Of a stretch of DNA of 50,057 nt, positions 25,979-35,956 are shown piece after piece. A program made the translations under genes and the position numbers. Source of the stretch: Clostridia bacterium (GTDB lineage: Bacteria > Bacillota > Clostridia > Oscillospirales > Acutalibacteraceae); assembly GCA_017623235.1 (NCBI GenBank), contig JAGAPN010000073.1:1-50057 (forward strand), written 5' to 3'. Position 1 is the stretch's first letter, and every line of letters begins with the position of its first letter. The notes under the pieces were generated by a model. That model saw nothing but the letters and a program-made list of their open reading frames with translations. It did not search any database and was not told where the DNA came from.

Positions 25979-25998
25979 TTTTCATTACTTCCTCTTTT
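25965..25998. terminator. Convergent terminator over the rarA stop codon
   Basis: aaaagaggaagtaat (25965-25979) pairs perfectly with attacttcctctttt (25984-25998) around a four-base loop. The left arm includes the last rarA codons and TAA; the right end has the T-tract for plus. The A-tract in the left arm makes it serve the convergent SGNH gene too. Confidence 0.8.
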
Positions 25999-25999
25999 C

Positions 26000-27063
26000 T
26001 TATTCAGTAAGCTTTTTCATCAGGGGTAACAGGCGCTCTGCCATACCGAAAAAGCCCAGGTCGGTGGGGTGGCAGTTATCAACAAGGGAATTTTCTCCGG
26101 CGGCGGGGAGCAGCAGCTCTCTGCCGTCTACAAAGTAAAGATTTTTATCCCCCTGGGAAATACCCCTTTCGAAGCTCGCCCGTATAATGGCGTTTCTGCC
26201 CAGTTCACCCTTTGTGAGGTGATATTTGGGCCTGGTCATCATAATTATAGGTATATCGGGGTGTGCCGCCCTTATTTTTTTGTAGCCGCTGTGGTGGGTG
26301 GCAGCCAGATGCTCGTCATTGGGGGAGTTATGGTCGTAATCGTAAACGAAAAGCCCCATATCAAGGGAGGCGATATAGTCCATCATAGCCTCCTCGGCCC
26401 TGGCGTTGCCCGAAAAGCCCAGATTTATGTAGTCTCTTTTAAGGTGGCGGTGGAGCATCGCCTGGTAACAGTTGCCGGGGCGTGAGGCGCAGCCTCCCTG
26501 GGTAATGGAGGAGCCGTAGTAGACCACGGGGGGCTGAAGCAGAGGCTGGGCAGGCTGAAGGCTGCTGCCCCGCTCAATGCCGACAAAAACCTGCTTTACC
26601 CCGTTATAAAGGGGGAAATTTATGCAGACGGTGCGGGTTTTTCTGCCATCTAAATATACCAGCCCCTCATAGCCATCCTCAAAGCTTAGGGGGGCAGATA
26701 GGTGCCGAAATAACGCATTTCATCCTCATCCGTGGCGTAAATATCAAAGCCCGTTTTGCCGGCATAGGCAAAATGAACGTTCACGTCACAGCTTTTGGAG
26801 ATTACCACCAGGGCCACGCTGGGGCTGTCGGTGACGAAGCGCACCCTGCCTCCTGCGGTGCAACGGCTCAGACCCTTAAGGGGCGGATTTATGCTTTCGG
26901 CCAAGTCCAGGGGCATACGCACGTATCTTTCACCCTCACGAAATACCCCGTGAACAGAAAAGGGGGAGGAATCAATATCATAAAAATCATAAAGTCCTCT
27001 GACCTTTTCATCAATGCGGCAGTTTATGGCAAAATTTTTATCAATTTCAGCGATGTTTTTCAT
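26000..27063 (-). pseudogene. SGNH/GDSL hydrolase, split by a frameshift
   Basis: Two open frames on minus (27063-26686 and 26527-26000, with readable sequence between) together make one SGNH hydrolase of about 354 residues. The N-terminal part ends MRYFGTYLPP and the frame then closes at a run of six G (plus strand 26689-26694). Adding one base there restores a continuous reading LSFEDGYEGLVYLDGRKTRT and on to VYYGSSITQGG, the serine-bearing block I. The C-terminal half has NLGFSGNARAEEAM and DNCHPTDLGFFGMA (Asp and His). The gene may be truly broken, phase-variable at the homopolymer, or an assembly error. Start ATG 27063 with GAGGTG upstream. Confidence 0.8.
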
Positions 27064-27132
27064 AAGAACACCTCACAGAAGGTACTGAATTTATAATAAA
27101 ATATAATTATTATATTTTCAAGTTTTTTTTAT

Positions 27133-27161
27133 TTGACAAAATCTGCGTTTTACCGTATAAT
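27133..27161 (+). promoter_or_regulatory. Promoter of the pfl operon
   Basis: TTGACA (27133-27138), 17 bases, TATAAT (27156-27161): a consensus vegetative promoter. The predicted transcript start, near 27168, falls at the 5' edge of the riboswitch. Confidence 0.9.
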
Positions 27162-27170
27162 TATTATACA

Positions 27171-27245
27171 GCGTTTACATGACTGACGGATTTGCGGATA
27201 ACCGCAGGGGAATGTAAATGTTTTTTATGCCGACCGTCTGGGCAA
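27171..27245 (+). ncRNA. ZTP (pfl motif) riboswitch
   Basis: The stretch has the pfl-motif landmarks: GACTGACGG after the 5' P1 arm tttacat (27174-27180), the hairpin gcgg-ataa-ccgc, the conserved CAGGGGAATGTAA with the 3' P1 arm atgtaaa (27212-27218), and the distal CCGACCGTCTGGGC (27231-27244). ZTP/ZMP signals 10-formyl-THF shortage. The downstream gene is pflB, whose product formate feeds formyl-THF synthesis. The name of the motif comes from this association. Confidence 0.88.
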
Positions 27246-27275
27246 GTCAGTTTTACGCTGACTTGCCCTTTTTGT
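27240..27275 (+). terminator. Expression-platform terminator of the ZTP riboswitch
   Basis: gggcaagtcag (27240-27250) pairs with ctgacttgccc (27258-27268), followed by ttttt. The first four bases are the 3' end of the conserved aptamer CTGGGC, so ligand binding and terminator formation are mutually exclusive: ligand turns expression on. Confidence 0.88.
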
Positions 27276-27298
27276 TTTTTCCCTGAAAGGAGTATGTT

Positions 27299-29530
27299 AT
27301 GACACATGAAAATTGGGCAGGCTTCGTTGGCGGAGCCTGGCAGGACGCTATTGACGTCCGTGACTTTATACAGAAGAATTATAAGGAGTACAAGGGGGAC
27401 CACAGCTTTCTGGCAGGTCCTACCCAGCGTACCCGTCACCTTATGGGCAAGCTGGAGAAGCTTTTCGCCTTGGAGCGTGAATACGGCGGCGTGCTGGATA
27501 TTGATACCGTTACGGTATCGTCGCTGGTGAGCTACGCCCCCGGCTATATTGATAAGGATAACGAGCTTATCGTGGGTATGCAGACCAACCGCCCCTTAAA
27601 GAGGGGAGTAAATCCCTTCGGCGGTATTCGTATGGCCCGCTCGGCCTGCGAGGCCTACGGCTATAAACTGTCGGACAAGGTGGAGGAGGAGTTTAAGTTC
27701 CGCACCACCCATAACGACGGCGTTTTCCGCGCCTACACCGAGGAGATGCGCAAGGCCAGGAAATCCCACGTTATTACGGGTCTGCCCGACGGCTACGGCC
27801 GTGGCCGCATCATCGGCGACTACCGCCGTGTAGCCCTTTACGGCGTCGACCGCCTTATCGCCGCCAAAAAGGCCGACAAGGCCGCCGTCGGTGCAGGTAA
27901 TATCAATATGGAGCAGGTCCGCCTGTCGGAGGAGCTTTTCCAGCAGATTACCTTCTTAAACCTTATGAAGGAAATGGCCAAAATGTACGGCTACGATATC
28001 AGCGGCCCTGCCAAGGATACCAGAGAGGCCATTCAGTGGACCTATTTTGCCTATCTTGCCGCCATTAAGGAGCAAAACGGCGCCGCCATGTCCCTGGGCC
28101 GTGTTTCCACCTTCTTTGATATTTATATTGAGCGTGATATTGCGGCAGGCACCCTTACCGAGGAGGGAGCCCAGGAGCTTATTGACGATTTCGTAATGAA
28201 GCTCCGTATTGCCCGTCACCTCCGCACCCCCGAATATAACGAGCTTTTCGGCGGCGACCCTATGTGGATTACCGAAGCGGTTGGCGGTATGGGTGAGGAC
28301 GGACGCACCCTGGTTACAAAGAGCAGCTTCCGCATACTTAACACCCTTTACACCCTTGGCTCCTCCCCAGAGCCTAACCTTACCATACTCTGGTCCAAGG
28401 CTCTGCCCGAGGGCTTTAAGAAATACTGCGCCAAGGTATCGGTGGATACCGACTCTATCCAGTACGAAAACGACGACCTTATGCGTCCCCTCTACGGTGA
28501 CGACTACGCTATCGCCTGCTGTGTAAGCGCTATGAAGGTGGGCAAGCAGATGCAGTTCTTCGGCGCACGCTGCAACCTGGCCAAGCTGCTGCTTATCACC
28601 CTAAACGGCGGCTTCGATGCCGACAGCGATATTGCCATCGGCCCCGAAATGCCGGTTATGGATGATGAAATTCTGGATTACGATAAGGTTATGGCCCGTT
28701 TTGATACCTATCTTGAGTGGCTCTGCAACCTCTACGTAAACACAATGAACGTTATCCACTATATGCACGATAAATACGCCTATGAGAAAACCCAGATGGC
28801 CCTCCACGATACCGACGTTCACCGCTTTATGGCCTTCGGCGTTGCAGGAATGTCGGTAATTGCCGACTCCCTTTCGGCCATAAAGTACGCCAAGGTACGC
28901 CCCATAAGAAACGAAGCGGGCTACATCGTTGACTTTAAGACCGAGGGCGAGTTCCCCAAATACGGCAACGACGACGACAGGGTTGACCTTATTGCCCGTG
29001 ATATGGCCCACAGGGTTATAACCGAGCTTAGAAAGACCCCCACCTACAGGGATGCCGAGCATACCCTTTCGGTGCTTACCATTACCTCAAACGTTTCCTA
29101 TGGTAAAAACACAGGGGCCACCCCCGACGGCCGTCCTGCCAAGGCCGCCTTTGCCCCCGGCGCCAATCCTATGCACAACCGTGAGGAAAACGGCGCCCTG
29201 GCCTCCCTTAACTCGGTGGCCAAAATCAGCTATGATGATTGCCGTGACGGCATCTCCAACACCTTCTCCATTACCCCCCAGGCCCTGGGCCGTGACTATG
29301 ACGAGAGGGTGAACAACCTGACGGCAATTCTGGACGGATATTTTGCAAAATCCGCCCACCACATAAACGTAAACGTGCTGAACCGTGAAACCCTCATAAA
29401 GGCCTATGAGGACCCCACCGCCTACCCCAATCTCACCATCAGAGTATCGGGCTACGCCGTTAACTTCCACAAGCTCTCCCGTGAGCAGCAAAAAGAGGTT
29501 ATCAGCCGTACCTTCCACGAGTCTATATGA
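27299..29530 (+). CDS. pflB: Formate C-acetyltransferase (pyruvate formate-lyase)
   Basis: This glycyl-radical enzyme splits pyruvate with CoA into acetyl-CoA and formate under anaerobic conditions. The 743-residue protein has the catalytic pair C407-C408 in [13 protein letters not shown] and the radical glycine G718 in [12 protein letters not shown]. Both identify a genuine PFL rather than a diol dehydratase. AAGGAG precedes the ATG. The activase gene overlaps its stop by four bases. Control by the ZTP riboswitch links formate production to folate one-carbon demand. Confidence 0.97.
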   Translation: MTHENWAGFVGGAWQDAIDVRDFIQKNYKEYKGDHSFLAGPTQRTRHLMGKLEKLFALEREYGGVLDIDTVTVSSLVSYAPGYIDKDNELIVGMQTNRPLKRGVNPFGGIRMARSACEAYGYKLSDKVEEEFKFRTTHNDGVFRAYTEEMRKARKSHVITGLPDGYGRGRIIGDYRRVALYGVDRLIAAKKADKAAVGAGNINMEQVRLSEELFQQITFLNLMKEMAKMYGYDISGPAKDTREAIQWTYFAYLAAIKEQNGAAMSLGRVSTFFDIYIERDIAAGTLTEEGAQELIDDFVMKLRIARHLRTPEYNELFGGDPMWITEAVGGMGEDGRTLVTKSSFRILNTLYTLGSSPEPNLTILWSKALPEGFKKYCAKVSVDTDSIQYENDDLMRPLYGDDYAIACCVSAMKVGKQMQFFGARCNLAKLLLITLNGGFDADSDIAIGPEMPVMDDEILDYDKVMARFDTYLEWLCNLYVNTMNVIHYMHDKYAYEKTQMALHDTDVHRFMAFGVAGMSVIADSLSAIKYAKVRPIRNEAGYIVDFKTEGEFPKYGNDDDRVDLIARDMAHRVITELRKTPTYRDAEHTLSVLTITSNVSYGKNTGATPDGRPAKAAFAPGANPMHNREENGALASLNSVAKISYDDCRDGISNTFSITPQALGRDYDERVNNLTAILDGYFAKSAHHINVNVLNRETLIKAYEDPTAYPNLTIRVSGYAVNFHKLSREQQKEVISRTFHESI

Positions 29531-30225
29531 CGGGCAGAATAAGCTCATTCCAGAGCCTTGGCACCCTGGACGGGCCGGGGGTACGTTTCGTGGCCTTTCT
29601 CCAGGGCTGTGACCTGGCCTGCGGCTGCTGCCACAACCCCGAAACCAGGGGCCTTACAGGGGGGCAGGAATTTACCCCCGCCGAGCTTCTGGAAAGGGTA
29701 AAACGCTTTAAGGAATATTTCGGGGATACGGGCGGCCTCACCCTGTCGGGTGGGGAACCCCTGCTCCAGCCCGAATTTGTGGCCGAGGTCTTCGCCCTGT
29801 GCAAAAACGAGGGAATAAACACCTGCCTGGATACGGCAGGGGTGCCCCTGACCGAATCGGTCAGGGCCGCCCTGGAGGTTACCGACAGGGTCCTTCTGGA
29901 TATAAAATATACAAATGATGAGGACTATATAAAATACGCAGGCTGCAGTATTTCCCGTCCCCTTGAGTTTTTGGAATATTTAAAGGAAAGGGAAATTCCC
30001 GTTACCCTGCGGCAGGTTATAATCCCCACCCTTAATGACAGCAGGGAAAATGTTTTGCGGCTGGCCGCAATCAGAGATGAGCATAAAAACGTAGACAAGA
30101 TAGAGCTTTTGCCCTTTAAAAAGCTTTGCGCTACAAAATACGAGGCCCTGGGGATAAAATTCCCCTTCGGCCATCTGCCCACCCCCACCGCCGAAACTAT
30201 GGCAGAGCTTTCTGCCCTGCTTTAA
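29527..30225 (+). CDS. pflA: Pyruvate formate-lyase-activating enzyme
   Basis: This radical SAM enzyme installs the glycyl radical on PflB. The 232-residue protein has the CxxxCxxC cluster at C28, C32 and C35 (CDLACGCC), the glycine-rich [14 protein letters not shown] (about 74-87) and LDTAGV. The start overlaps the pflB stop (ATGA), a translationally coupled pair. Confidence 0.96.
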   Translation: MTGRISSFQSLGTLDGPGVRFVAFLQGCDLACGCCHNPETRGLTGGQEFTPAELLERVKRFKEYFGDTGGLTLSGGEPLLQPEFVAEVFALCKNEGINTCLDTAGVPLTESVRAALEVTDRVLLDIKYTNDEDYIKYAGCSISRPLEFLEYLKEREIPVTLRQVIIPTLNDSRENVLRLAAIRDEHKNVDKIELLPFKKLCATKYEALGIKFPFGHLPTPTAETMAELSALL

Positions 30226-30250
30226 TTTAAATCCGAAAAGGAGAATTGCC

Positions 30251-31792
30251 GTGAAAAAGGTATTTCGCTATATTTTAAACGGACTGATGATTTTGGCTGC
30301 CATAGCTATGATTGTTATCCTCGTGCAGGATATGGGCTCGGTAAAGGCCCTTATTTACATAGGTATAGCCCTGGCGGCTACCGTAATTACGGTAGGGCTG
30401 TTTTTCTACAACCTTGAAACCGATAAAATCGGCAGCTTTATTGCCAAAAATAAGAAGACCTGTATTTACGGCCTTACGGTTATAGGCGGCGCCGCAATTT
30501 TTGCTTTTCTTTATTATATCGAGCCTGTGTCCGCCTTTTTGGAGGCCGACGTGCCCACCGCATTGTTGGAGGGTAAGGACCTTTTCGGCTACTATACCGC
30601 CCAGCTTTCCCTGACCTTCATCTCCATTTCGGTAATGAGTGTGCTGTCGGATAAAAGCGTTATTATTTATTGGGCCAACATTTCCGAGGACAGGCTTATA
30701 AAGCCTACCTTCTCCTGCTTTGCCGCCTATACTTACTATTCTATAGGCGCCACCGTAGGCGCAGGCCTGGGCGTTTACCTTAACAATGCCCTTATTTTCG
30801 AAACCTTCTTTATTCTTAATATCGTTTTCATCGTTCTGCTTACCGTTACTATGGTAGACGTTTACTATGAAAGAGATATAAAAAAGGATTTAATGCGCTG
30901 GAAGCTGGATAGGGATTTCGGCTACTACCGCAAGGTTAAAAACAGCGAGGGCGAGCCCCCGGCCTGGGCTATCAGAGGCAGCGAGCGTTATAAGGACAAA
31001 ATGGCTATGCTGCGCCAGAACATCTACCGCACCGACGCCAATAACGAGCTTGTTGAGCTTACCGAAATATACAAGCTTTACGCCACCGAGTACAATAGCT
31101 TTTATTCCCGTGTGGGCGATTCGGCGGTATCGGCTATGGTTTCCACCGTCAGCGAAAAGACCTTTCCTGCCTTTTTTGACAGTATGGAAATCCTGGTGGG
31201 TAATCTTTACTCCCAGACCGATAAGAAGATTGAAGACCTGCTTCACGGCAAGGAGGTCTTCAACCGTTATTACCCCGACGTGGATGCCCCTATGTGGAGC
31301 GCTATGTGTAAAAATCCCTACTTCGGACAATGGATAGCCTCCCGTGATATGGCCAACGAAGAGGTGTGGGAGCTGGTTTCCTTTTTCAACACCTACAAGC
31401 GCCGCCTGGTTACCCTTTATAATGAAGAGGTTATCTCCTATTTCACCGAGAGTGAGGATATGGGGGACAAAAACCCTGCCGATTACCTTGTTTTTATGGA
31501 TGAGGAGGGCAACGTCTACCTTCGTGACCGTCGGGAGGAGAAGAAAAAGCTTCCCCGTGAAAGGCTGGCCGAGGTCTTTAATAACCGCTTTGGTGACCTG
31601 GTGGTAGAGGGCACCTTTATGGTGTCTATGCTCCGTTTGGCGCTGCTTTTCTGCAGGGATGAAACGGTGGCAGAGGGAACCGCCGCCCGCTTTGACGATT
31701 TCCCCTTTGTGGAGCTTTTCCTGGATAATCTGCCCACCCTGGGCATTAACGATGAGGACGGCGCATTACTTACCGCCCGATTCAGAAGATAA
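30251..31792 (+). CDS. Polytopic membrane protein of unknown family, paralog 1
   Basis: I do not recognise this 513-residue protein. About six hydrophobic segments occupy residues 5-205; the remaining 300 residues are soluble and charged. Its core (about residues 110-174), from DLFGYYTAQLSLTFISISVMS to YYSIGATVGAGLG, is nearly identical to the next gene, while the rest diverges. AAAAGGAG precedes the GTG start. It follows pflA after 25 bases and may be in the pfl transcript. A sensor, channel or regulator role cannot be told from sequence. Confidence 0.75.
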   Translation: MKKVFRYILNGLMILAAIAMIVILVQDMGSVKALIYIGIALAATVITVGLFFYNLETDKIGSFIAKNKKTCIYGLTVIGGAAIFAFLYYIEPVSAFLEADVPTALLEGKDLFGYYTAQLSLTFISISVMSVLSDKSVIIYWANISEDRLIKPTFSCFAAYTYYSIGATVGAGLGVYLNNALIFETFFILNIVFIVLLTVTMVDVYYERDIKKDLMRWKLDRDFGYYRKVKNSEGEPPAWAIRGSERYKDKMAMLRQNIYRTDANNELVELTEIYKLYATEYNSFYSRVGDSAVSAMVSTVSEKTFPAFFDSMEILVGNLYSQTDKKIEDLLHGKEVFNRYYPDVDAPMWSAMCKNPYFGQWIASRDMANEEVWELVSFFNTYKRRLVTLYNEEVISYFTESEDMGDKNPADYLVFMDEEGNVYLRDRREEKKKLPRERLAEVFNNRFGDLVVEGTFMVSMLRLALLFCRDETVAEGTAARFDDFPFVELFLDNLPTLGINDEDGALLTARFRR

Positions 31793-31803
31793 AGGAGAGA
31801 AAA

Positions 31804-33309
31804 ATGAGAAAAGTTTTACCCGCCGCCTTTTGTGTCCTCGGCCTGGGCTTTATTATCTGGGCCCTTGTGGATACCCTCTATAACCAAGGGATAATGTACC
31901 TTACCGCCCTGGTGGCGCTGTGTGTTATAAGTATTGCTATGGCCTTTGCCATACTCCTGCCTGTGGGCACAAAAACCTTTTTTGAAAACCATAAAAAGGG
32001 CGCACTTCTTACCGTAACGGCGGCAGGCTTTGTCCTGGTGACGGCCTCCTGTCTGGAGCCCTATCTCTACGTAGATAAGGGGCAGGCGCTTATGCCCCTC
32101 TTCCGCATTATCGAGGAAAGACTGGAGGGCACCGACCTTTTCGGTTATTATGCCGCCCAGCTTTCCCTGACCTTTATCTCCATTTCGGTAATGAGCGTGC
32201 TGTCGGATAAAAGCGTTATTATCTATTGGGCCAACGTTTCTGAGGACAGGCTGATAAAGCCCACCTTCTCCTGCTTTGCCGCCTACACATATTATTCCAT
32301 AGGCGCCACCGTAGGCGCAGGCCTGGGCATCGCCCTGGATAACACCCCTATGTTCGTGGTGTTTTTCGCCATAAACGTGGCTATTCTTATACTGCTTACC
32401 TTTTCTATGATTGACGTCTACTACGGCCGTGATACCAAAAAGAGAAAGCTTCAGCGTGAAATGCCCTGCGTTCCTCTGGAAAAGGACGACCCCGAGGAGG
32501 TTGCAGAGTACGAGGCCTGTATGATGAACCTGATTCAGAATACCCTCCGTGCCAAGGAGGAGAAAAATATCAGCTTCCTTTTAGAGGTCTACGAGCTTAT
32601 GCTGAAAAAGCCAGGCAGATTCCGTTCCGAGCTGGGCCGTGAAACCATAAGCACGATTCTTTCCACCGTAGACGACCTGACGGTGGGCCCCTTTGTACGC
32701 CTGCTTAAGAAATTTTACAGGGATGCCTTCGACCAGTCCCTCGCCCGTGCCGAGCTGGCCCTTGCAGGTAAAATGGATATGGAATATTCCCACCTCCAGG
32801 ATAATTTTATCTGGGAGGGAATAGCCAAAAACAGATATATTACCGACCTTGCCGCCGGCAAGGCCGAAAGTAACCTCAATAACGGGAATGCTCTTTCCCA
32901 GGCCGTTGGTCTGCGTTTGGCTCTGTTTTATAACGAGAGTGCGGTCCGTTATCTTGAAATTCAAGGTCAAAAAGATAACAACCTTTCTCCCGAGGACTAT
33001 CTGGTAGTCTGCAAGGCGGTATATTTGTTTGACGCCGCCCTTAAAAACGGTCAGCCACTTACCGAGGAAAAGGTGGCAGAGGTTATGGACGGTGTAAGGA
33101 AAGATCATATCTACGATTTTAACCTGGCCCAGGCAATAATTACCTATATAACCCACGTTTTTGGCGATTCGGTATCGTGGATTGCGGCGTTGCCCTTTGT
33201 AAAACTTCCTCTGGTCGGATATTGGCTTAAAACCGAAGAGGTTTTCCACGAGCCCGAAGCAAAAGCTGTGCTGGAAGCCCTTTATAATCACCTCAACAAA
33301 AAGAATTAG
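31804..33309 (+). CDS. Polytopic membrane protein of unknown family, paralog 2
   Basis: This 501-residue protein is a tandem paralog of the preceding gene, with the same plan: about six membrane segments in residues 1-215, then a helical soluble domain of nearly 290 residues. The shared core has 63 of 65 residues identical, but the N-terminal helices and the soluble domains barely align. AAAGGAG lies before the ATG, and 11 bases separate the two genes. A complex of the two proteins is plausible but unproven. Confidence 0.75.
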   Translation: MRKVLPAAFCVLGLGFIIWALVDTLYNQGIMYLTALVALCVISIAMAFAILLPVGTKTFFENHKKGALLTVTAAGFVLVTASCLEPYLYVDKGQALMPLFRIIEERLEGTDLFGYYAAQLSLTFISISVMSVLSDKSVIIYWANVSEDRLIKPTFSCFAAYTYYSIGATVGAGLGIALDNTPMFVVFFAINVAILILLTFSMIDVYYGRDTKKRKLQREMPCVPLEKDDPEEVAEYEACMMNLIQNTLRAKEEKNISFLLEVYELMLKKPGRFRSELGRETISTILSTVDDLTVGPFVRLLKKFYRDAFDQSLARAELALAGKMDMEYSHLQDNFIWEGIAKNRYITDLAAGKAESNLNNGNALSQAVGLRLALFYNESAVRYLEIQGQKDNNLSPEDYLVVCKAVYLFDAALKNGQPLTEEKVAEVMDGVRKDHIYDFNLAQAIITYITHVFGDSVSWIAALPFVKLPLVGYWLKTEEVFHEPEAKAVLEALYNHLNKKN

Positions 33310-33362
33310 AGAAAAATTGTAGGGGTCGGCGGTTATATAAAAGAAAAATTTCTCGTTTGGGT

Positions 33363-33392
33363 GTTGAGCCTCTCAACGATATGTGATAATAT
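33363..33392 (+). promoter_or_regulatory. Possible promoter with inverted repeat
   Basis: gttgag-cct-ctcaac (33363-33377) is a small dyad overlapping a candidate -35 (TTGAGC, 33364-33369). With a 17-base spacer the -10 is TAATAT (33387-33392). It precedes the secreted-protein gene. Confidence 0.35.
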
Positions 33393-33423
33393 ATTTATAT
33401 AAAACATTTTAAGGAGTGTTATT

Positions 33424-34803
33424 ATGAAAAAATTAATATCAGTTCTTCTTTGCATCACACTGCTTTTCGGTCTGGTAACCATATCGGCCTCGGCCGCTAC
33501 CAACTATACCGAAAAATTTCAAGGCGCAATCAATATGCTTCGCTGGAGATTGCCTGCTGACGGCAATCAGTCCTTCGGCTCGGATTTCCCTGCCGAAACC
33601 TTGGTTGAATACACCTTCTTTATGACCGATGAAGACAAATACGGTCAAGACAAGGTTGAGGGCGACGGATACTCATATTATGAAAAAATCATTATTCCCT
33701 CTGCTGATTTTGAGGGCCTGGCCAGAAAGCTTTTCGCTAAAATTGACACCGCAGGTATGCGTACCATCGAGCGTGATTTCTACGACTCCAAGGATGAGGC
33801 AAATTGCGGTGTACAGCCGGTTTACCACGCCGCTACCGACTCATACCGTTTTAACGGTTTCGGCGGTATGGGCGACCCCGACCACTATGAGGTAGAGGCC
33901 TATAAGCAAAACGGCAATACCTACACAGTTTATGCAAACTTCCTCTCTATTACCGAGCAGGAAAGTCTTCCCGCAGGCGCGGTAGAGGGCAAGGATTATT
34001 TCGTTGTGGTTGACGGCGAATATACAAACTATTTTACCTATGAATACACCGTTAAGGTGGTTGCCGCCATTGTGGACGGAGAGGTGCAGTTCCACTCCTG
34101 GGATAAGGCCGACCGCCTGGCCTCCACCGCAGGCTACGTAAAGCCCGGCGATACCGTGGCCGACAGTAAGCCCTCCTCAAGCTCAGCTCCATCCGGCACA
34201 GCTCCCTCAAGCTCTGCCCCCTCCAGCTCTGAAGAGGTAAGCAGCGACACCGCATCGGAAGAGGAGAAGACTATGGTTGTAGTGGCCGAAACCACCACCG
34301 CCAAGCTGGAAACCGAGGAAAACGTATTCCCCGAGAATACCGTTGTTAAGGTTGAGGAAATTAAGACCGAAGCGGTCAGCGAAACTGTAAAGACCGCCGC
34401 CAAAAAGGTTGCCGAAAAATTTGTGGCCTATGAGATTACCGCCACCAGCAACAACGTTACCGTTCAGCCTAACGGCAAGGTAAAGGCTACCTTTAATATC
34501 CCCGACGGATACGATTTAGGCAAGGTTGCCGTTTACTACGTGGCCGATAACGGCGATACCGAGGCTATACCCTCCACCGTTGACAAAGCCAGCAAAACCG
34601 TAGTGGCCGAGCTTTCCCATTTCAGCACCTACGTGGTAGCAGAGAAAATCGTGGCCGACAGCGACAGCATCCCTACCGACGGCGCCGATGAAAAGGGCGC
34701 TCCCTGGGGCCTCATTGTCGGAATTATCGTAGTGGTTGCCGCCCTTGGAGGCGCCGCAGTATGGTATTTCCTCTTCTATAAGAAGAAGGCCGCCGCAGAA
34801 TAA
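33424..34803 (+). CDS. Secreted, membrane-anchored surface protein
   Basis: The 459-residue protein has a signal peptide (residues 1-24, cleavage after SASA) and a first domain rich in aromatic residues (about 25-240). A Ser/Pro/Ala linker (about 250-275) leads to a second beta domain (about 285-410: FVAYEITATSNNVTVQPNGKV ... ELSHFSTYVVAEK). It ends in one membrane helix, GLIVGIIVVVAALGGAAVWYF, with a basic KKK tail. No sortase motif is visible. It is most likely displayed outside the membrane; the ligand is unknown. The second domain resembles beta domains seen in other clostridial surface proteins. Confidence 0.75.
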   Translation: MKKLISVLLCITLLFGLVTISASAATNYTEKFQGAINMLRWRLPADGNQSFGSDFPAETLVEYTFFMTDEDKYGQDKVEGDGYSYYEKIIIPSADFEGLARKLFAKIDTAGMRTIERDFYDSKDEANCGVQPVYHAATDSYRFNGFGGMGDPDHYEVEAYKQNGNTYTVYANFLSITEQESLPAGAVEGKDYFVVVDGEYTNYFTYEYTVKVVAAIVDGEVQFHSWDKADRLASTAGYVKPGDTVADSKPSSSSAPSGTAPSSSAPSSSEEVSSDTASEEEKTMVVVAETTTAKLETEENVFPENTVVKVEEIKTEAVSETVKTAAKKVAEKFVAYEITATSNNVTVQPNGKVKATFNIPDGYDLGKVAVYYVADNGDTEAIPSTVDKASKTVVAELSHFSTYVVAEKIVADSDSIPTDGADEKGAPWGLIVGIIVVVAALGGAAVWYFLFYKKKAAAE

Positions 34804-34805
34804 AA

Positions 34806-34890
34806 AATGCAGAATGCAAAGTGCAGAATGCAGAATTAATGAGTGACTTCGTCACACATATATAGCGGACGCTTCGTGAAGCGTCCCTAC
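34806..34890 (+). repeat. Repeat C, copy 1
   Basis: The unit runs from atgcagaatgcaaagtgcag through the hairpin gtgac-ttc-gtcac, the bases acatatata, and the hairpin ggacgctt-cgtg-aagcgtcc. The same order recurs at 38310-38390 with compensating differences in the second stem. It sits between a gene end and its terminator. Confidence 0.7.
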
Positions 34891-34902
34891 CGACCACTGT
34901 TT

Positions 34903-34938
34903 AAGGGCGTGTTCCACCGAACACGCCCTTAATTTTCT
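34903..34938 (+). terminator. Terminator of the surface-protein gene
   Basis: The perfect 12-bp stem aagggcgtgttc (34903-34914) / gaacacgccctt (34919-34930) is followed by aattttctt. The T-tract is weak. Confidence 0.6.
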
Positions 34939-35005
34939 TGCTTTTTTCACACTTATGTATTAAAATGAATAAGTTAGTAATATAAAGCTATAAAGGATGA
35001 TACTT

Positions 35006-35932
35006 TTGGTATATCAAAACGTTTTAGAGGCTATTGGTAACACACCCATAATCCGCCTTAATCATATCGTGCCTCACGGTGCGGCAGAGGTGCTGGTAAA
35101 ATACGAGGGTGTGAACATTGGCGGCTCTATCAAGACCCGTACCGCCTACAGTATGGTCTGTGAGGCCGAGAAAAAGGGTATTATAAATAAGGATACTGTT
35201 ATTGTGGAGCCTACCAGCGGCAACCAGGGCATCGGCCTGGCCCTTATCGGCGCGGTAAAGGGCTATAAGGTGAAGATTATTATGCCCGACTCGGTAAGCC
35301 ATGAGCGCCGCAAGCTTATTAAGGCCTACGGTGCCGAGCTGATACTTATCCACGACGACGGCGATATAGGTAAGTGCATCAGCCTCTGCCTGGAAACGGC
35401 TATGAATATGGCTAAAGAGGATAGCAGGGTATGGGTACCCCAGCAGTTTGAAAATCCCGATAACCCGCTGGTACATAAAAAGACCACCGCTGTGGAGATT
35501 TTAGACCAGGTGGATGGCCCTATTCACGGCTTTACCTCGGGTATCGGCACGGGAGGTACTATTTCGGGCATCGGCGGCAAGCTCAAGGAGTTTAATCCCG
35601 ATATGGTAATCTGGGCGGCCGAGCCTCAGAATGCCGCTATACTCTCGGGAGGCAATATCGGCACCCACCTGCAAATGGGTATAGGTGACGGCCTTATTCC
35701 CGAAAACCTTGATATGGATATTTACGATGACATCGCAATTATCACCGATGAGGAGGCTATTTCCACCACCCGCCGCCTTATCCGTGAGGAGGGTATTCTT
35801 TGCGGAATCTCCAGCGGCACCAACGTTTGCGCCGCTATAAAGCTGGCCCAAAGGCTGGGAGAGGGCAAAAGGGTGGTCACCGTCCTGCCCGATACGGGAG
35901 AACGCTATTTCTCAACCGAACTGTTTGATTAA
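35006..35932 (+). CDS. cysK: Cysteine synthase family protein
   Basis: The fold-type II PLP enzyme of 308 residues joins O-acetylserine and sulfide. It has VLEAIGNTPIIRLN (6-19), the PLP lysine K43 in GGSIKTR (family form usually SVKDR), TSGNQGIG, and the phosphate-binding GIGTGGTISG. The two variant motifs suggest a divergent branch, so cystathionine-beta-synthase-like or other beta-replacement activity is possible. AGGATGATACTT places TTG at 35006 as the start; the ATG at 34997 would abut the AGG and is less likely. No cysE is nearby. Confidence 0.88.
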   Translation: MVYQNVLEAIGNTPIIRLNHIVPHGAAEVLVKYEGVNIGGSIKTRTAYSMVCEAEKKGIINKDTVIVEPTSGNQGIGLALIGAVKGYKVKIIMPDSVSHERRKLIKAYGAELILIHDDGDIGKCISLCLETAMNMAKEDSRVWVPQQFENPDNPLVHKKTTAVEILDQVDGPIHGFTSGIGTGGTISGIGGKLKEFNPDMVIWAAEPQNAAILSGGNIGTHLQMGIGDGLIPENLDMDIYDDIAIITDEEAISTTRRLIREEGILCGISSGTNVCAAIKLAQRLGEGKRVVTVLPDTGERYFSTELFD

Positions 35933-35956
35933 AAAAAATCCCTAACGGGTTTTTTT

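Noticed and set aside
26686..26694. Programmed -1 ribosomal frameshift
   Set aside because: The C-run gives a weak slippery context without a canonical heptamer or clear downstream stimulatory structure. A simple homopolymer error or mutation is more likely, so it is annotated as a frameshifted gene.
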